Part shown: one piece after another, positions 29,718 to 37,277 of the stretch
Numbering within the stretch: position 1 is the first letter of the stretch
Layout of the letters: each line of letters starts with the position of its first letter
Assembly: GCF_005049235.1 (NCBI RefSeq)
Contig: NZ_SUMD01000012.1
Span: forward strand, 62,001 to 126,000
Length of the DNA: 64,000 nucleotides
Source of the DNA: Rhodococcus oryzae
GTDB lineage: Bacteria; Actinomycetota; Actinomycetes; Mycobacteriales; Mycobacteriaceae
Reading direction: 5' to 3'
Notes under the pieces: generated by a model
The model's database searches: none
Told to the model about the DNA's origin: nothing
The model's input: only the letters and a program-made list of their open reading frames with translations
Made by a program: the position numbers and the translations under genes

Positions 29718-30428
29718 CTAACGGCGGGTGTCTGTGCCTCCGGCAGGCTCCGGTCCGTCCTGGTCGTTTGGCCCGGCCACCTCGCCCGCGGTCGGGTCCT
29801 CCCCCGCGTCCAGTGCGTCCCAGAGCATTCGCTCGCTGAGCGGTTCCTTCGAGGTCGCCGCGCGGCTGCCCGCCTCTTCCCTGCGGGCGGCGGGGGCCGC
29901 GTACTTCGACGACAGCCCGGCGCTTACACCCGCCTTGCGGATCAGTGCGACCGCGGCTACGAGGGCCGTGACCCCGCCCAGCAGGACGAGGACCGCAGGC
30001 AGCGTGAAGGCCTCGGTCGCGGTGACCTCCGCTCGGTCGGGCAGCTCGGCGAGCCGTCCGGCCTTCTCGTCGTCGACACCGCCGATCAGCAGGGACGCGG
30101 CGGGCACGATCGCCGCGACCGCGACAAGCGCGACCAGCAGCCCGACCACCCGCAGCGCCCAGCCGCGCACGGCGAAGGAGGCGGCGATGGCTGCGAGCAG
30201 GGTCAGGGCCAGCGGGGTCGTCGCAGCCGCCCAGGTGCCGCCGATCAGTTCGCTGGTGCGTGCGCCGCCGAGGCCGTCGAACGACTCCACCCGGACCCAC
30301 GTCATCCGCGAGGACGCCCACAGGCACAGCGCCGCGACCGCGAGCAGCAGCACCGGCACGGCTGCCGCGGACGCCCGCCCCCTTGCGGGCGCGGCGGCCG
30401 GGTCCAGGTCCGGTTCCTGCTCAGTCAT
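29718..30428 (-). CDS. Trp-operon-associated membrane protein (TIGR02234 type)
   Basis: This 236-residue protein has about four transmembrane helices (residues near 20-40, 65-90, 95-115 and 150-175) and a hydrophilic C-terminal tail of about 60 residues. It carries the WVRVE segment after the first helix. Position between trpE and trpC and topology match the actinobacterial family placed in trp operons (Rv1610 in M. tuberculosis). Its role in tryptophan metabolism is unproven. The ATG at 30428 overlaps the end of trpE by 8 nt, which supports this start over the longer frame. Confidence 0.85.
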   Translation of the reverse strand: MTEQEPDLDPAAAPARGRASAAAVPVLLLAVAALCLWASSRMTWVRVESFDGLGGARTSELIGGTWAAATTPLALTLLAAIAASFAVRGWALRVVGLLVALVAVAAIVPAASLLIGGVDDEKAGRLAELPDRAEVTATEAFTLPAVLVLLGGVTALVAAVALIRKAGVSAGLSSKYAAPAARREEAGSRAATSKEPLSERMLWDALDAGEDPTAGEVAGPNDQDGPEPAGGTDTRR

Positions 30429-31992
30429 CGGTGCCCACCGCCCGCAGCGTGCCCGCCGCCGCGATCGCGCTGAGCACCGCCATCGCCTTGTTCTTCGCCT
30501 CGGTGTCCTCATAGACCGGGTCGGAGTCGGCCACGACGCCCGCCCCGGCCTGCACGTAGGCCGTGCCGTCCTTGATCAGCGCGGTGCGGATCGCGATCGC
30601 GGTGTCGGCGTCCCCCGCGAAGTCCAGGTAACCGACGATTCCCCCGTAGATGCCGCGTCGGGTCGGCTCGAGTTCGTCGATCAGCTCCATCGCGCGCACC
30701 TTCGGCGCCCCGGAGAGGGTGCCGGCCGGGAAGCAGGCCGTGACGGCGTCCAGCGCGTGCATGCCCTCGGCCAGCCGGCCGGTGACCGTCGAGACCAGGT
30801 GCATCACGTGGCTGTAGCGCTCGATGTGCCGGTAGTCGTGCACCTTGACGGTGCCCGGCTCGCACACCCGGCCCAGGTCGTTGCGGCCCAGGTCCACGAG
30901 CATCAGGTGCTCGGAATTCTCCTTCTCGTCCGCGAGCAGGTCCTTCTCGAGCAGGATGTCGTCCTCCTCGGTGGCGCCCCGCCAGCGGGTGCCCGCGATC
31001 GGGTGGGTGGTCGCCACGCCCTCGCTCACGGTGACCAGGGCCTCGGGGCTGGAGCCGACGATGGAGAAGGCGGTCTCGCCGTCCTCGCCGGGGACGTGCA
31101 CCAGGTACATGTACGGGCTCGGGTTGGACGCGCGCAGCATCCGGTACACGTCGAACGGGTCGGCGTCGGTGTCCATCTCGAAGCGCTGCGAGAGCACCAC
31201 CTGGAACGCCTCGCCGGCCTCGATCTCCGAGATCAGCCGCTTCACGTCGGCGCCGAAGTCCTCGGTGGTGCGCTGGCGGCGGTAGTCGGGGGTGGTCTTG
31301 GTGTAGGTGGACACCGTGGACGGCGCGGGCGCGGTGAGCGCGTGCGTCATCGCGTCGAGCCGGGCGACGGCGTCGTCGTAGGCCTCGTCGACCCGCTCGT
31401 CGGTGCCGTTCCAGTTGACGGCGTTGGCGATGAGCGTGATGGCGCCCTCGTGGTGGTCGACGGCGGCCAGGTCGGTGGCCAGCAGCATCACCATCTCGGG
31501 GATCTGCAGGTCGTCCGCCGCGTGACTGGGCAGCCGCTCCAGCCTGCGGATGATGTCGTAGCCGAGGAAGCCGACCATGCCGCCGGTGAGCGGGGGCAGG
31601 CCGGGCAGCCGTTCGGTGCGCAGCAGTTCCAGGGTCTGTCCGAGCGCGGCGATCGGGTCGCCGCCCGACGGCGCGCCGGCCGGGACGTTGCCGAGCCAGC
31701 CGGCCTGCCCGTCGACCACGGTCAGCGCGGCGGGGCTGCCTGCGCCGATGAACGACCAGCGCGACCAGGAACGGCCGTTCTCCGCGGACTCCAGCAGGAA
31801 CGTGCCGGGCCGGTCGCCCGCGAGTTTACGGTACGCGGACAGCGGGGTTTCGGAGTCCGCCAGCACCTTTCGCGTCACCGGGACCACGCGATGGTCGGCC
31901 GCGAGGGCACGGAACTGTGCCCTGGTGGTGGTGTGATCGTCCGCATCGGCGACGGCGACTGCGGGCTGGACGGTGGTTGACTCGCCGGACAT
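30421..31992 (-). CDS. trpE: Anthranilate synthase component I
   Basis: This enzyme commits chorismate to tryptophan synthesis by forming anthranilate with ammonia from TrpG. Hallmarks are [18 protein letters not shown] with the feedback-site motif [43 protein letters not shown] and [18 protein letters not shown]. The frame is open to 32154, but similarity to mycobacterial TrpE begins near residue 70 of that frame. The ATG at 31992 (523 residues) or those at 32001-32004 are the likely starts, and none has a strong RBS. No trpG or leader peptide with tandem Trp codons was seen. Confidence 0.94.
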   Translation of the reverse strand: MSGESTTVQPAVAVADADDHTTTRAQFRALAADHRVVPVTRKVLADSETPLSAYRKLAGDRPGTFLLESAENGRSWSRWSFIGAGSPAALTVVDGQAGWLGNVPAGAPSGGDPIAALGQTLELLRTERLPGLPPLTGGMVGFLGYDIIRRLERLPSHAADDLQIPEMVMLLATDLAAVDHHEGAITLIANAVNWNGTDERVDEAYDDAVARLDAMTHALTAPAPSTVSTYTKTTPDYRRQRTTEDFGADVKRLISEIEAGEAFQVVLSQRFEMDTDADPFDVYRMLRASNPSPYMYLVHVPGEDGETAFSIVGSSPEALVTVSEGVATTHPIAGTRWRGATEEDDILLEKDLLADEKENSEHLMLVDLGRNDLGRVCEPGTVKVHDYRHIERYSHVMHLVSTVTGRLAEGMHALDAVTACFPAGTLSGAPKVRAMELIDELEPTRRGIYGGIVGYLDFAGDADTAIAIRTALIKDGTAYVQAGAGVVADSDPVYEDTEAKNKAMAVLSAIAAAGTLRAVGTDD

Positions 31993-32041
31993 GCCGTCCA
32001 TCATCGCAGGCGGAGCGACCAGGGACTGGTGGTGGCCCTGC

Positions 32042-32770
32042 CTACAATGCGGACCGGTCCATCGGTCGGTGCAGCGGCTCGAGTGCATGCGCCTCGCGTA
32101 GTCGCCGGTAGGCCCGGACCACGTCGTCGACGTCCCCTGGTGCCGCGATGCCAAGCAGCACGCCCCCGGTCGAGCTCTCGTGCGCCGCCTCCACGTCGTC
32201 CGGCACCAGGGCCGCGCGGCCGGCGGAGAGGTAGCCGAGACGTCCGACGACCGGATCGCCGATCGTGAAACCCGCGCCCTCCAACGCGTCGAGCACGTCG
32301 TCGTCGGTCACATCGCCGAAGTCCGGCTCCCACGCCCGCGCGACGGCCGCGAGCAGGTCGGCCTCGGGCACCTCAGCCTCGGCGGGAGCATCGACCGCGA
32401 TCACGATCGACTGCAGCAGGAACTCCGGGGTGCCTCCCGCCAGTGCGCTGACCTCCACCGCCCAACGCGGCTCGCCCGCGATGGCAAGCCGCAGTCCGGT
32501 GCCGATGACGTCTGACCAGTCGTCGGCCGATTGTGCTGCGCGCAGGGCCGCCAGCAGCGAATCCCGATTCGCCGGGAGGTCGGTTTCGGGGCCGGACCCG
32601 TGAATGTGCCGCCAGTTCCACGGCTCGCCCCGCCCACACGGTGGACCTGCCGCAGGGAGCATCTGGGAGAGCTCCTCCAGGGTTGTCATCCAGCGTGCGG
32701 CAAGCGCATCGACCGACTCCGGCCGAGGACCCCAGAAGCCACGCACCAGCCTCCGCATCCGCTCCCCCAT
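32042..32770 (-). CDS. Imm52-family-like immunity protein, orphan
   Basis: This soluble 242-residue protein starts [24 protein letters not shown], which resembles the N-terminal FWGPR-type motif of immunity protein 52 from polymorphic toxin systems. A WRHIHG segment and acidic C-terminal helices follow. I assign the family from pattern memory only. The family neutralises a cognate toxin by binding, but no toxin or secretion gene is adjacent; the neighbours are trpE (downstream, same strand) and a divergent peroxiredoxin. The open frame extends upstream to 33259, but that part is antisense to the peroxiredoxin gene and is not used. Confidence 0.55.
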   Translation of the reverse strand: MGERMRRLVRGFWGPRPESVDALAARWMTTLEELSQMLPAAGPPCGRGEPWNWRHIHGSGPETDLPANRDSLLAALRAAQSADDWSDVIGTGLRLAIAGEPRWAVEVSALAGGTPEFLLQSIVIAVDAPAEAEVPEADLLAAVARAWEPDFGDVTDDDVLDALEGAGFTIGDPVVGRLGYLSAGRAALVPDDVEAAHESSTGGVLLGIAAPGDVDDVVRAYRRLREAHALEPLHRPMDRSAL

Positions 32771-32839
32771 GTCGCTGTCGTCCGCCGCACGCAGGCTAGT
32801 CCCGAGAAGCAGGGCGGCGCACGTTGTAGCCTCAGCCGA

Positions 32840-33313
32840 ATGCAGACCGGACAGCAGGCCCCCGACTTCTCGCTCCCCGATCAGGACGGCACCGTCCGGA
32901 CCCTGAGCGAACTGGTCGCGGGCGGCCCCCTCGTGCTCTTCTTCTACCCCGCCGCTTCCACCCCCGTGTGCACGGCTGAGGCCTGCCACTTCCGCGATCT
33001 GGCGGGAGAGTTCGCCGCGGTCGGCGCGGCGCGGGCCGGGATCAGCACCGACACCGTCGACAAGCAGGCCTCGTTCGCGGCGGCGCAGTCCTTCGACTAC
33101 CCACTGCTCGCCGACGTCGGCGGCGTGGTGGCCGAGCAGTTCGGCGTGCGCCGCGGGCTGCTCGCGAAGCTGTCGCCGGTCAAGCGCACCACCTTCGTGA
33201 TCGACACAGACCGGACGGTGCTCAAGGTGATCGCGAGCGAGCTGCGCGCGAACACCCACGGCGACCAGGCCCTCGAGTTCCTGCGCAGCCGCAACACCGC
33301 GCGGGAGAACTGA
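32840..33313 (+). CDS. bcp: Thiol peroxidase, BCP/PrxQ type
   Basis: This 157-residue peroxiredoxin reduces hydrogen peroxide and organic hydroperoxides. The peroxidatic C44 and resolving C49 form the C-x4-C pattern of the PrxQ subfamily (STPVCTAEACHF), and the frame ends in the usual C-terminal helix. An electron donor such as thioredoxin is expected. The gene starts at ATG 32840, 70 nt from the divergent Imm52-like gene. In M. tuberculosis the homologous bcpB gene is also next to trpE, to my recollection. Confidence 0.93.
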   Translation: MQTGQQAPDFSLPDQDGTVRTLSELVAGGPLVLFFYPAASTPVCTAEACHFRDLAGEFAAVGAARAGISTDTVDKQASFAAAQSFDYPLLADVGGVVAEQFGVRRGLLAKLSPVKRTTFVIDTDRTVLKVIASELRANTHGDQALEFLRSRNTAREN

Positions 33314-33319
33314 GCCCGC

Positions 33320-34102
33320 CTACGCGACCTGGATGGAGCGCTTGGCCAGGCCCATCCAGAACCCGTCGATCACCTGCGAGGGCACCTGCTCGGGGTCGCT
33401 GGACGCACCGAGCGTGACGAACAGCGGGGCGAAGTGCTCGATGGTCGGGTGCGCGTAGGGCATCCCGGGCGCCTTCGCGCGGAAGTCGATCAGCGCGTCC
33501 ACGTCGGCGGCCGCGAAGCGCTCCCCCGCCCAGGCGTCGAACTCGGCTGACCAACCGGGCGCCTGCGCGGCGGGCGACGGATCGCACAGGAACGGAAGTC
33601 CGTGGGTGGTGAACCCGGAACCGACGATGAGCACGCCCTGTTCGCGCAGCGGACGCAGTCGTTCGCCCAGGTGCATCAGCCGCTCGGGGTCAAGGGTGGG
33701 CAGCGAGATCTGCAGCACCGGGACATCGGCGTCGGGGTACATGACGCTGAGCGGCACGTACGCGCCGTGGTCGAGACCGCGGCTCTCCTGGTGCGCGACC
33801 GGCTCGTTGTCCGGCATCAGCGCGGCGACCTGCCGGGCGAGGTCGGGGGCGCCGGGCGAACGGTAGGTCGCCTCGTAGTACTTGCGGGGGAACCCACCGA
33901 AGTCGTAGGTCAGTGGCGTGCCTGTGGTGGTGGACCCGATGGTGAGCGGAGCCGACTCCCAGTGCGCGGAGACCACCAGGATCGCGGTCGGGCGCGGCAG
34001 CTCCCTCGACCAGGCCCCGAGCTGGGAGACCCACAGATCGTCGTCGACCAGCGGAGGGGCGCCGTGGCTGAGGTAGAGCGCTGGCATAGCGTGATCGCTC
34101 AT
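33320..34102 (-). CDS. DODA-type extradiol ring-cleavage dioxygenase
   Basis: This 260-residue enzyme of the LigB/DODA class III extradiol dioxygenase family opens catechol-type rings with O2. The metal ligands expected for the family are visible: His in LYLSHGAPP, His in VVSAHWES, His in LDHGAYVPL and a later His in FTTHGLP. A good RBS (AGGAG) lies 6 nt before the ATG at 34102. It is divergent from a MarR gene, with a perfect 12-bp palindrome between them, so it is probably repressed by that regulator. The natural substrate is unknown. Confidence 0.88.
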   Translation of the reverse strand: MSDHAMPALYLSHGAPPLVDDDLWVSQLGAWSRELPRPTAILVVSAHWESAPLTIGSTTTGTPLTYDFGGFPRKYYEATYRSPGAPDLARQVAALMPDNEPVAHQESRGLDHGAYVPLSVMYPDADVPVLQISLPTLDPERLMHLGERLRPLREQGVLIVGSGFTTHGLPFLCDPSPAAQAPGWSAEFDAWAGERFAAADVDALIDFRAKAPGMPYAHPTIEHFAPLFVTLGASSDPEQVPSQVIDGFWMGLAKRSIQVA

Positions 34103-34116
34103 AACGACTCCTAATA

Positions 34117-34128
34117 TTGAAGCTTCAA
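34117..34128. promoter_or_regulatory. Candidate MarR operator
   Basis: TTGAAGCTTCAA is a perfect 12-bp palindrome in an AT-rich patch of the 79-nt gap between the dioxygenase and MarR genes. It lies 14 nt from the dioxygenase start, overlapping its likely promoter or 5' leader. MarR proteins commonly bind such sites, autoregulate, and repress the divergent gene. Confidence 0.65.
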
Positions 34129-34181
34129 GTATCTTTGGGAGTCAACGTAGCAGCACGACGAATATTCCGATGGAGGTCGCG

Positions 34182-34655
34182 ATGACGCGGTGGTTGAGCG
34201 CGGAGCAGCAGCAGGCCTGGCGTGAGCTGGTCAACGTGATGACGCGCATGCCCGCGGCGCTGGACACCCAGCTGCAGCGCGACTCCGGGCTGACGCACTT
34301 CGAGTACTTCGTGCTCTCGGCGCTCTCCGAGGAACCGAACCGACGGCTGCAGCTGAGCGCGCTGGCGAATGCGGCGAACGCCTCGCTCTCCCGGCTCTCG
34401 CACGTGGTGACCAAGCTGGAGAAGGGCGGCTGGGTACGCCGCGAGAGCATCATCGGCGCCCGCGGATCGCTGGCCGTGCTCACCGACACCGGCTATCAGA
34501 AGGTCGTCGAGGCGGCGCCCGGCCACGCCGAGACGGTGCAGGCGCTGCTCTTCGACGGGCTGGACGAGCGGCAGGTCCGCGAGCTCCTCACCCTCGGCAT
34601 GGCAATGGTCGCGCAGCTCGACCGCGGCCTGGCCGCGGGCAACGGCCAGGCCTGA
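34182..34655 (+). CDS. MarR-family transcriptional regulator
   Basis: This 157-residue winged-helix regulator has the classic MarR layout: a dimerisation helix, then QLSALANAANASLSRLSHVVTKLEKGGWVRRES with the recognition helix, the wing (IGARGSLAVLTDTGYQ) and a C-terminal helix. GGAGG at 34172-34176 selects the ATG at 34182 over the ATG at 34170. It probably senses a phenolic or oxidant ligand and controls the divergent dioxygenase through the 34117-34128 palindrome. Confidence 0.9.
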   Translation: MTRWLSAEQQQAWRELVNVMTRMPAALDTQLQRDSGLTHFEYFVLSALSEEPNRRLQLSALANAANASLSRLSHVVTKLEKGGWVRRESIIGARGSLAVLTDTGYQKVVEAAPGHAETVQALLFDGLDERQVRELLTLGMAMVAQLDRGLAAGNGQA

Positions 34656-34671
34656 GGGCGGGGTCAGCCCA

Positions 34672-34742
34672 GCGGCGGGCCGCTCGATCAACCCTGCGGC
34701 GGGCCGCTCGATCAACCCTGCGGCGGGCCGCTCGATCAACCC
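34672..34742. repeat. Three tandem copies of a 24-bp unit
   Basis: Units lie at 34672-34695, 34696-34719 and 34720-34742, identical apart from the last bases of the third copy. Each contains GCGG and CCGC in a short stem plus CTCGATCAACC. The array sits between the convergent MarR and tautomerase stops, and its last copy includes the tautomerase stop codon. Each unit repeats that stop in the same frame, so copy-number change would not alter the protein. Confidence 0.85.
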
Positions 34743-34915
34743 AGCGGGACCCCGCCGACGCCCCAGTTCTCCCGCGGCACGTCGGTGAGAGTGACCCACA
34801 CCTGCGCCGGGTTCTTCCCCGTGGCCTCCGCGTACGCCTTGGTGACGGCCTCGATGGTCGCCTTCTTCTGTTCGGTGGTGAGTCCGGGCGTCTGGCTGAT
34901 CTGAATGAGTGGCAT
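34736..34915 (-). CDS. 4-oxalocrotonate tautomerase-family protein
   Basis: This 59-residue protein has Pro directly after the initiator Met (MPLIQISQTPGLTTEQKK), which becomes the catalytic base Pro1, and ends with the family motif VPRENWGVGGVPLG. It would form oligomers and catalyse keto-enol tautomerisation or a related reaction on a 2-hydroxymuconate-like substrate. It is convergent with MarR. Together with the nearby extradiol dioxygenase it could belong to an aromatic degradation step, but the two genes are not co-transcribed. Confidence 0.9.
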   Translation of the reverse strand: MPLIQISQTPGLTTEQKKATIEAVTKAYAEATGKNPAQVWVTLTDVPRENWGVGGVPLG

Positions 34916-35071
34916 AGGAAGAACTGTGCCACAGGCCTATTCAGCGCTACCTACCCATGATTCAAGGGTGGCTACCCACCCGAGAAGAACAGCCCGAGTC
35001 TCCGCTGGTGCGTCCATTCGCAATCTCCTCCGTCTGATCTGATGCCCATCCCCATGGATCAAGGAGCCACC

Positions 35072-35248
35072 ATGACCAACCCCAACGAGTTCGAGTCCTC
35101 GGCGACGGATCGAACAGACGCAACATCCCAGGCTGCGGCGCCCACGTGTTGCAACACCGAACGACAGGCCACCTGCTGCGACCACAGCGAGAAGTCGACG
35201 TGCTGTGGTCCGGCGGCGACCGCCGGAGGTGGATGCGGCTGCCAGTAA
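35072..35248 (+). CDS. Small cysteine-rich, possibly metal-binding protein
   Basis: This 58-residue protein has eight cysteines, all in the last 35 residues: three CC pairs spaced by 8-9 residues (PTCCN, ATCCDH, STCCG) and a terminal GCGCQ. There is no signal peptide or membrane segment, so it should be cytosolic and reducing, which suits thiolate metal binding. The ATG at 35072 has AAGGAG 5 nt upstream. Similar short CC-repeat proteins accompany arsenic or metal genes in actinobacteria to my recollection. It is convergent with an ECF sigma factor that also ends in Cys and His residues. Confidence 0.7.
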   Translation: MTNPNEFESSATDRTDATSQAAAPTCCNTERQATCCDHSEKSTCCGPAATAGGGCGCQ

Positions 35249-35265
35249 CCCTCAGGGCAGAACGC

Positions 35266-35299
35266 GGCGCGGTGCGAGCAAACGAGCTCGCAGCGCGCC
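35266..35299. terminator. Bidirectional terminator
   Basis: A 14-bp GC-rich stem with one mismatch (35266-35279 with 35286-35299, loop AAACGA) lies between the convergent Cys-rich protein and ECF sigma genes. On the plus strand it is followed by TCGTCTTGCC. Confidence 0.75.
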
Positions 35300-35358
35300 G
35301 TCGTCTTGCCGGGTGACCTCGCGGTCGTCCGGTCACGCAATCGAGTGGGCGTGACGGT

Positions 35359-35985
35359 CTACTGGTCCGCGGGAGAGGTGGCTCCGCAGGCGCACGATCC
35401 GCTGCGGGGCTGGTAATCGTGCACGTGCCCGGTCCGGTCCTGGCTGATCTGACAGCAGGCGTGCAATTGGGCCTGGAGGGCGGCGCGGCCACGTTGGACT
35501 CGGGATTTCATCCCGGACACCGAGATTCCCGCCTCGTCGGCGGCCGCGGCGTGGGTTCGGGCGTCGAGGTCGACCATCTTCACCGCCGCGGCCTGCTCGG
35601 GGGGCAGCCCCGACAGCATCGGCACCAGACAGGAGGCGAGTTCTTTCTCGGCCGCCTCGTCGGCGTCCGGCTCGCCGTCGGGAGGATTGTCGGGAACGCT
35701 GTCGACGGTCAGCTCGCGGCGACGGGGCGCGGACCGGTAGTAGTCGGTGATCGCGTTTCGGGTGATCGCATACATCCAGCCAAGGACGCGGTCCTGCTCG
35801 CGGAGGTTGTCGAGGCTCTTGGCCATCCGCAGGAACACGATCGACAGAATGTCGTCGGCGTCCTCGGGCCGCGAGACCCGGCGGGCGATGAAGGCCCGCA
35901 AGTCGCTGGAGAAGCGACGCCAGAGTTGGTCGAGATCAGCTGACTCCGGTTGGGGTGTCGTGGTGGTGGCCGTGTCCTCGCTCAT
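35359..35985 (-). CDS. ECF sigma factor with Cys/His-rich C-terminal tail
   Basis: This 208-residue group IV sigma factor has region 2 at about 17-88 (LRAFIARRV, VLGWMYAITRNAITDYYR) and region 4 at about 115-175 (LPPEQAAAVKMVDLDA, SVSGMKSRVQRGRAAL). The tail carries C177, C178, H187, H189, C198 and C200, a spacing suited to a metal site. No anti-sigma gene is adjacent. CorE-like ECF factors use a C-terminal Cys-rich domain as a built-in metal sensor, so a metal-responsive role is a reasonable inference. The ATG at 35985 is chosen; AGG lies upstream and the longer frame is unrelated. Confidence 0.88.
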   Translation of the reverse strand: MSEDTATTTTPQPESADLDQLWRRFSSDLRAFIARRVSRPEDADDILSIVFLRMAKSLDNLREQDRVLGWMYAITRNAITDYYRSAPRRRELTVDSVPDNPPDGEPDADEAAEKELASCLVPMLSGLPPEQAAAVKMVDLDARTHAAAADEAGISVSGMKSRVQRGRAALQAQLHACCQISQDRTGHVHDYQPRSGSCACGATSPADQ

Positions 35986-36198
35986 GATCCTGGTTCCTCT
36001 CCGTCTCCAGCATCCCCGCCTGGCGGCGCGGTCGCGACCCCTGAATTCAGGGTCCTCGCGGAGGTACCGACGGCGGTGACCGCGATGGGACGCACCCTGC
36101 GTCCAAATTGGGGGTGCCTCGTCTGTATGGGTGTCGATGTTGATTCCGGATTCTCCGGTTCGACGTACCAGTAGAAGCGTGATGAGGAGGTGTGAGCG

Positions 36199-36291
36199 AT
36201 GCTGACCACACATCTGTTGTCGGATCTGACCAGCGAAGAGGTCGATCTGATCGTGGCGGAGGAACTGCATCTGCTCGACGCCGCCGCATGA
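36199..36291 (+). CDS. 30-residue micro-ORF with strong RBS
   Basis: A 30-codon frame starts at ATG 36199, 8 nt after a very strong RBS (GAGGAGG, 36184-36190). It begins MLTTHLLSDL, is acidic and helical (TSEEVDLIVAEELHLL) and ends in DAAA. It lies in its own interval between the divergent ECF sigma gene and the terminator at 36341, so it may be the only product of a short transcript. A possible second micro-ORF (GTG 36076 or ATG 36085, ending 36174, with a GCLVC motif) precedes it without a good RBS. I recognise no family; a regulatory peptide or a modified-peptide precursor are possibilities. Confidence 0.45.
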   Translation: MLTTHLLSDLTSEEVDLIVAEELHLLDAAA

Positions 36292-36340
36292 GCGCCGCCG
36301 ACGCCCGTATCGGGCGCATCCGCTGACCACAGCGCTCCCC

Positions 36341-36373
36341 TGGCCCCTACCTCTCTCCACCGGGTAGGGGCCA
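36341..36373 (+). terminator. Terminator after the micro-ORF
   Basis: TGGCCCCTACC pairs with GGTAGGGGCCA as a perfect 11-bp stem with an 11-nt loop, 50 nt downstream of the micro-ORF stop. A smaller hairpin CGCCCG-TAT-CGGGCG precedes it at 36302-36316. There is no U-tract. Confidence 0.7.
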
Positions 36374-36413
36374 CAAGAGTGCCGGGGTCCGGACCGACAG
36401 CGCACACGAAGAA

Positions 36414-36456
36414 CCCGCCCCGTCCTTTCCCTGCGGAGGTGGAAGGACGGGGCGGG
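36414..36456 (-). terminator. Terminator of the ABC exporter operon
   Basis: A long GC-rich stem of about 16 bp with one bulged T (36414-36430 with 36441-36456) starts 12 nt after the permease stop. In the minus-strand direction it is followed by TTCTTCG, a weak U-rich tail. Confidence 0.85.
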
Positions 36457-36467
36457 CGTGTCGTGGT

Positions 36468-37277
36468 TCAGCGGGCGCGTGCGGACCGAATCAGTCGAAT
36501 GAGGACGGGGACCGCGGTGACCGCGACCCACAACCCGATCGCGGCGACCAGGGCGGCGACGGTGTCTCCGGCGGTGGCGGTGCCGAGCACGTGTCCGCGC
36601 AGGGCGTCGGTGGCGTGCGCGACCGGATTCACCGTCGCCATGGCCTGCATCCAGCCGGGCATGGTCTCGAGCGGCGCGAACGCACTCGAGATGAACATCA
36701 GCGGCATCATCACCATCATCCCGGCGAACTGGACCACGTCCGGACGACGCAGCCGGTCCCCGATCAAGCCGAACAGGGCGCTCATCGCCGCGGCCAGCGT
36801 CACGAGCACCACGACCGCGGCGACAGCATCCATCGAAGTTCCGTAGAACTCGAAACCCAATGCCACGGCAGCGATTCCGAGCAGCGCAGCCCGGGCGAGG
36901 GTGAATACGGCCTCGTTGATGGTGCGAGCAACCCCCGGCAGGGCCGCCCGCATGGGCAGGGCCGCGAAGCGGTCGTGGAGGCCGTTGGTGTGATCGATCG
37001 CGGCGGAGACTCCGGCGTTGGTGCCGGCCATCACGGTGGAGACGGCGAGCATCGCCGGGGTGAGGAAGACGATGTAGCTGGTCCCGGCTGGGAAACCCGG
37101 TCCGGCGGCGACGCTGCGGAATACCTGGCTGAACAGCACCAGCATTGCCATCGGCATGGTCAGCGAGAACATCAGCAACTGCGGGACTCGGGCGCTGGTG
37201 CGCAGGTTCCGGACGGTGAGGGCGGCGAGCTGGTCCCCGATCCGGGGACGCTCGATCGAAGGCGTGGTGGTGGTCAT
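36468..37277 (-). CDS. ABC-2-type exporter permease (DrrB-like)
   Basis: This 269-residue integral membrane protein has six hydrophobic helices and the ABC-2 signature region VNPVAHATDALRGHVLG near the end, preceded by MVMMPLMFISSAFAPLETMPGW. It pairs with the ATPase upstream, whose stop overlaps its ATG as ATGA. DrrAB-type exporters move hydrophobic drugs or lipids outward; the substrate is not predictable. A strong terminator follows. Confidence 0.92.
   Translation of the reverse strand: MTTTTPSIERPRIGDQLAALTVRNLRTSARVPQLLMFSLTMPMAMLVLFSQVFRSVAAGPGFPAGTSYIVFLTPAMLAVSTVMAGTNAGVSAAIDHTNGLHDRFAALPMRAALPGVARTINEAVFTLARAALLGIAAVALGFEFYGTSMDAVAAVVVLVTLAAAMSALFGLIGDRLRRPDVVQFAGMMVMMPLMFISSAFAPLETMPGWMQAMATVNPVAHATDALRGHVLGTATAGDTVAALVAAIGLWVAVTAVPVLIRLIRSARAR

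Noticed and set aside
31992-32041. Trp attenuator leader peptide before trpE
   Set aside because: No short frame with tandem Trp codons or competing hairpins was seen in the short gap upstream of trpE.
31993-32154. N-terminal extension of trpE
   Set aside because: It lacks similarity to TrpE, overlaps the end of the Imm52-like gene and has no RBS; a start at 31992-32004 explains the family N-terminus.
32771-33259. N-terminal extension of the Imm52-like frame
   Set aside because: This part is antisense to the peroxiredoxin gene and has shadow-type composition.
36076-36174. First micro-ORF upstream of the 30-residue ORF, as an independent gene
   Set aside because: No good RBS before its start; mentioned only as a possibility within the micro-peptide finding.
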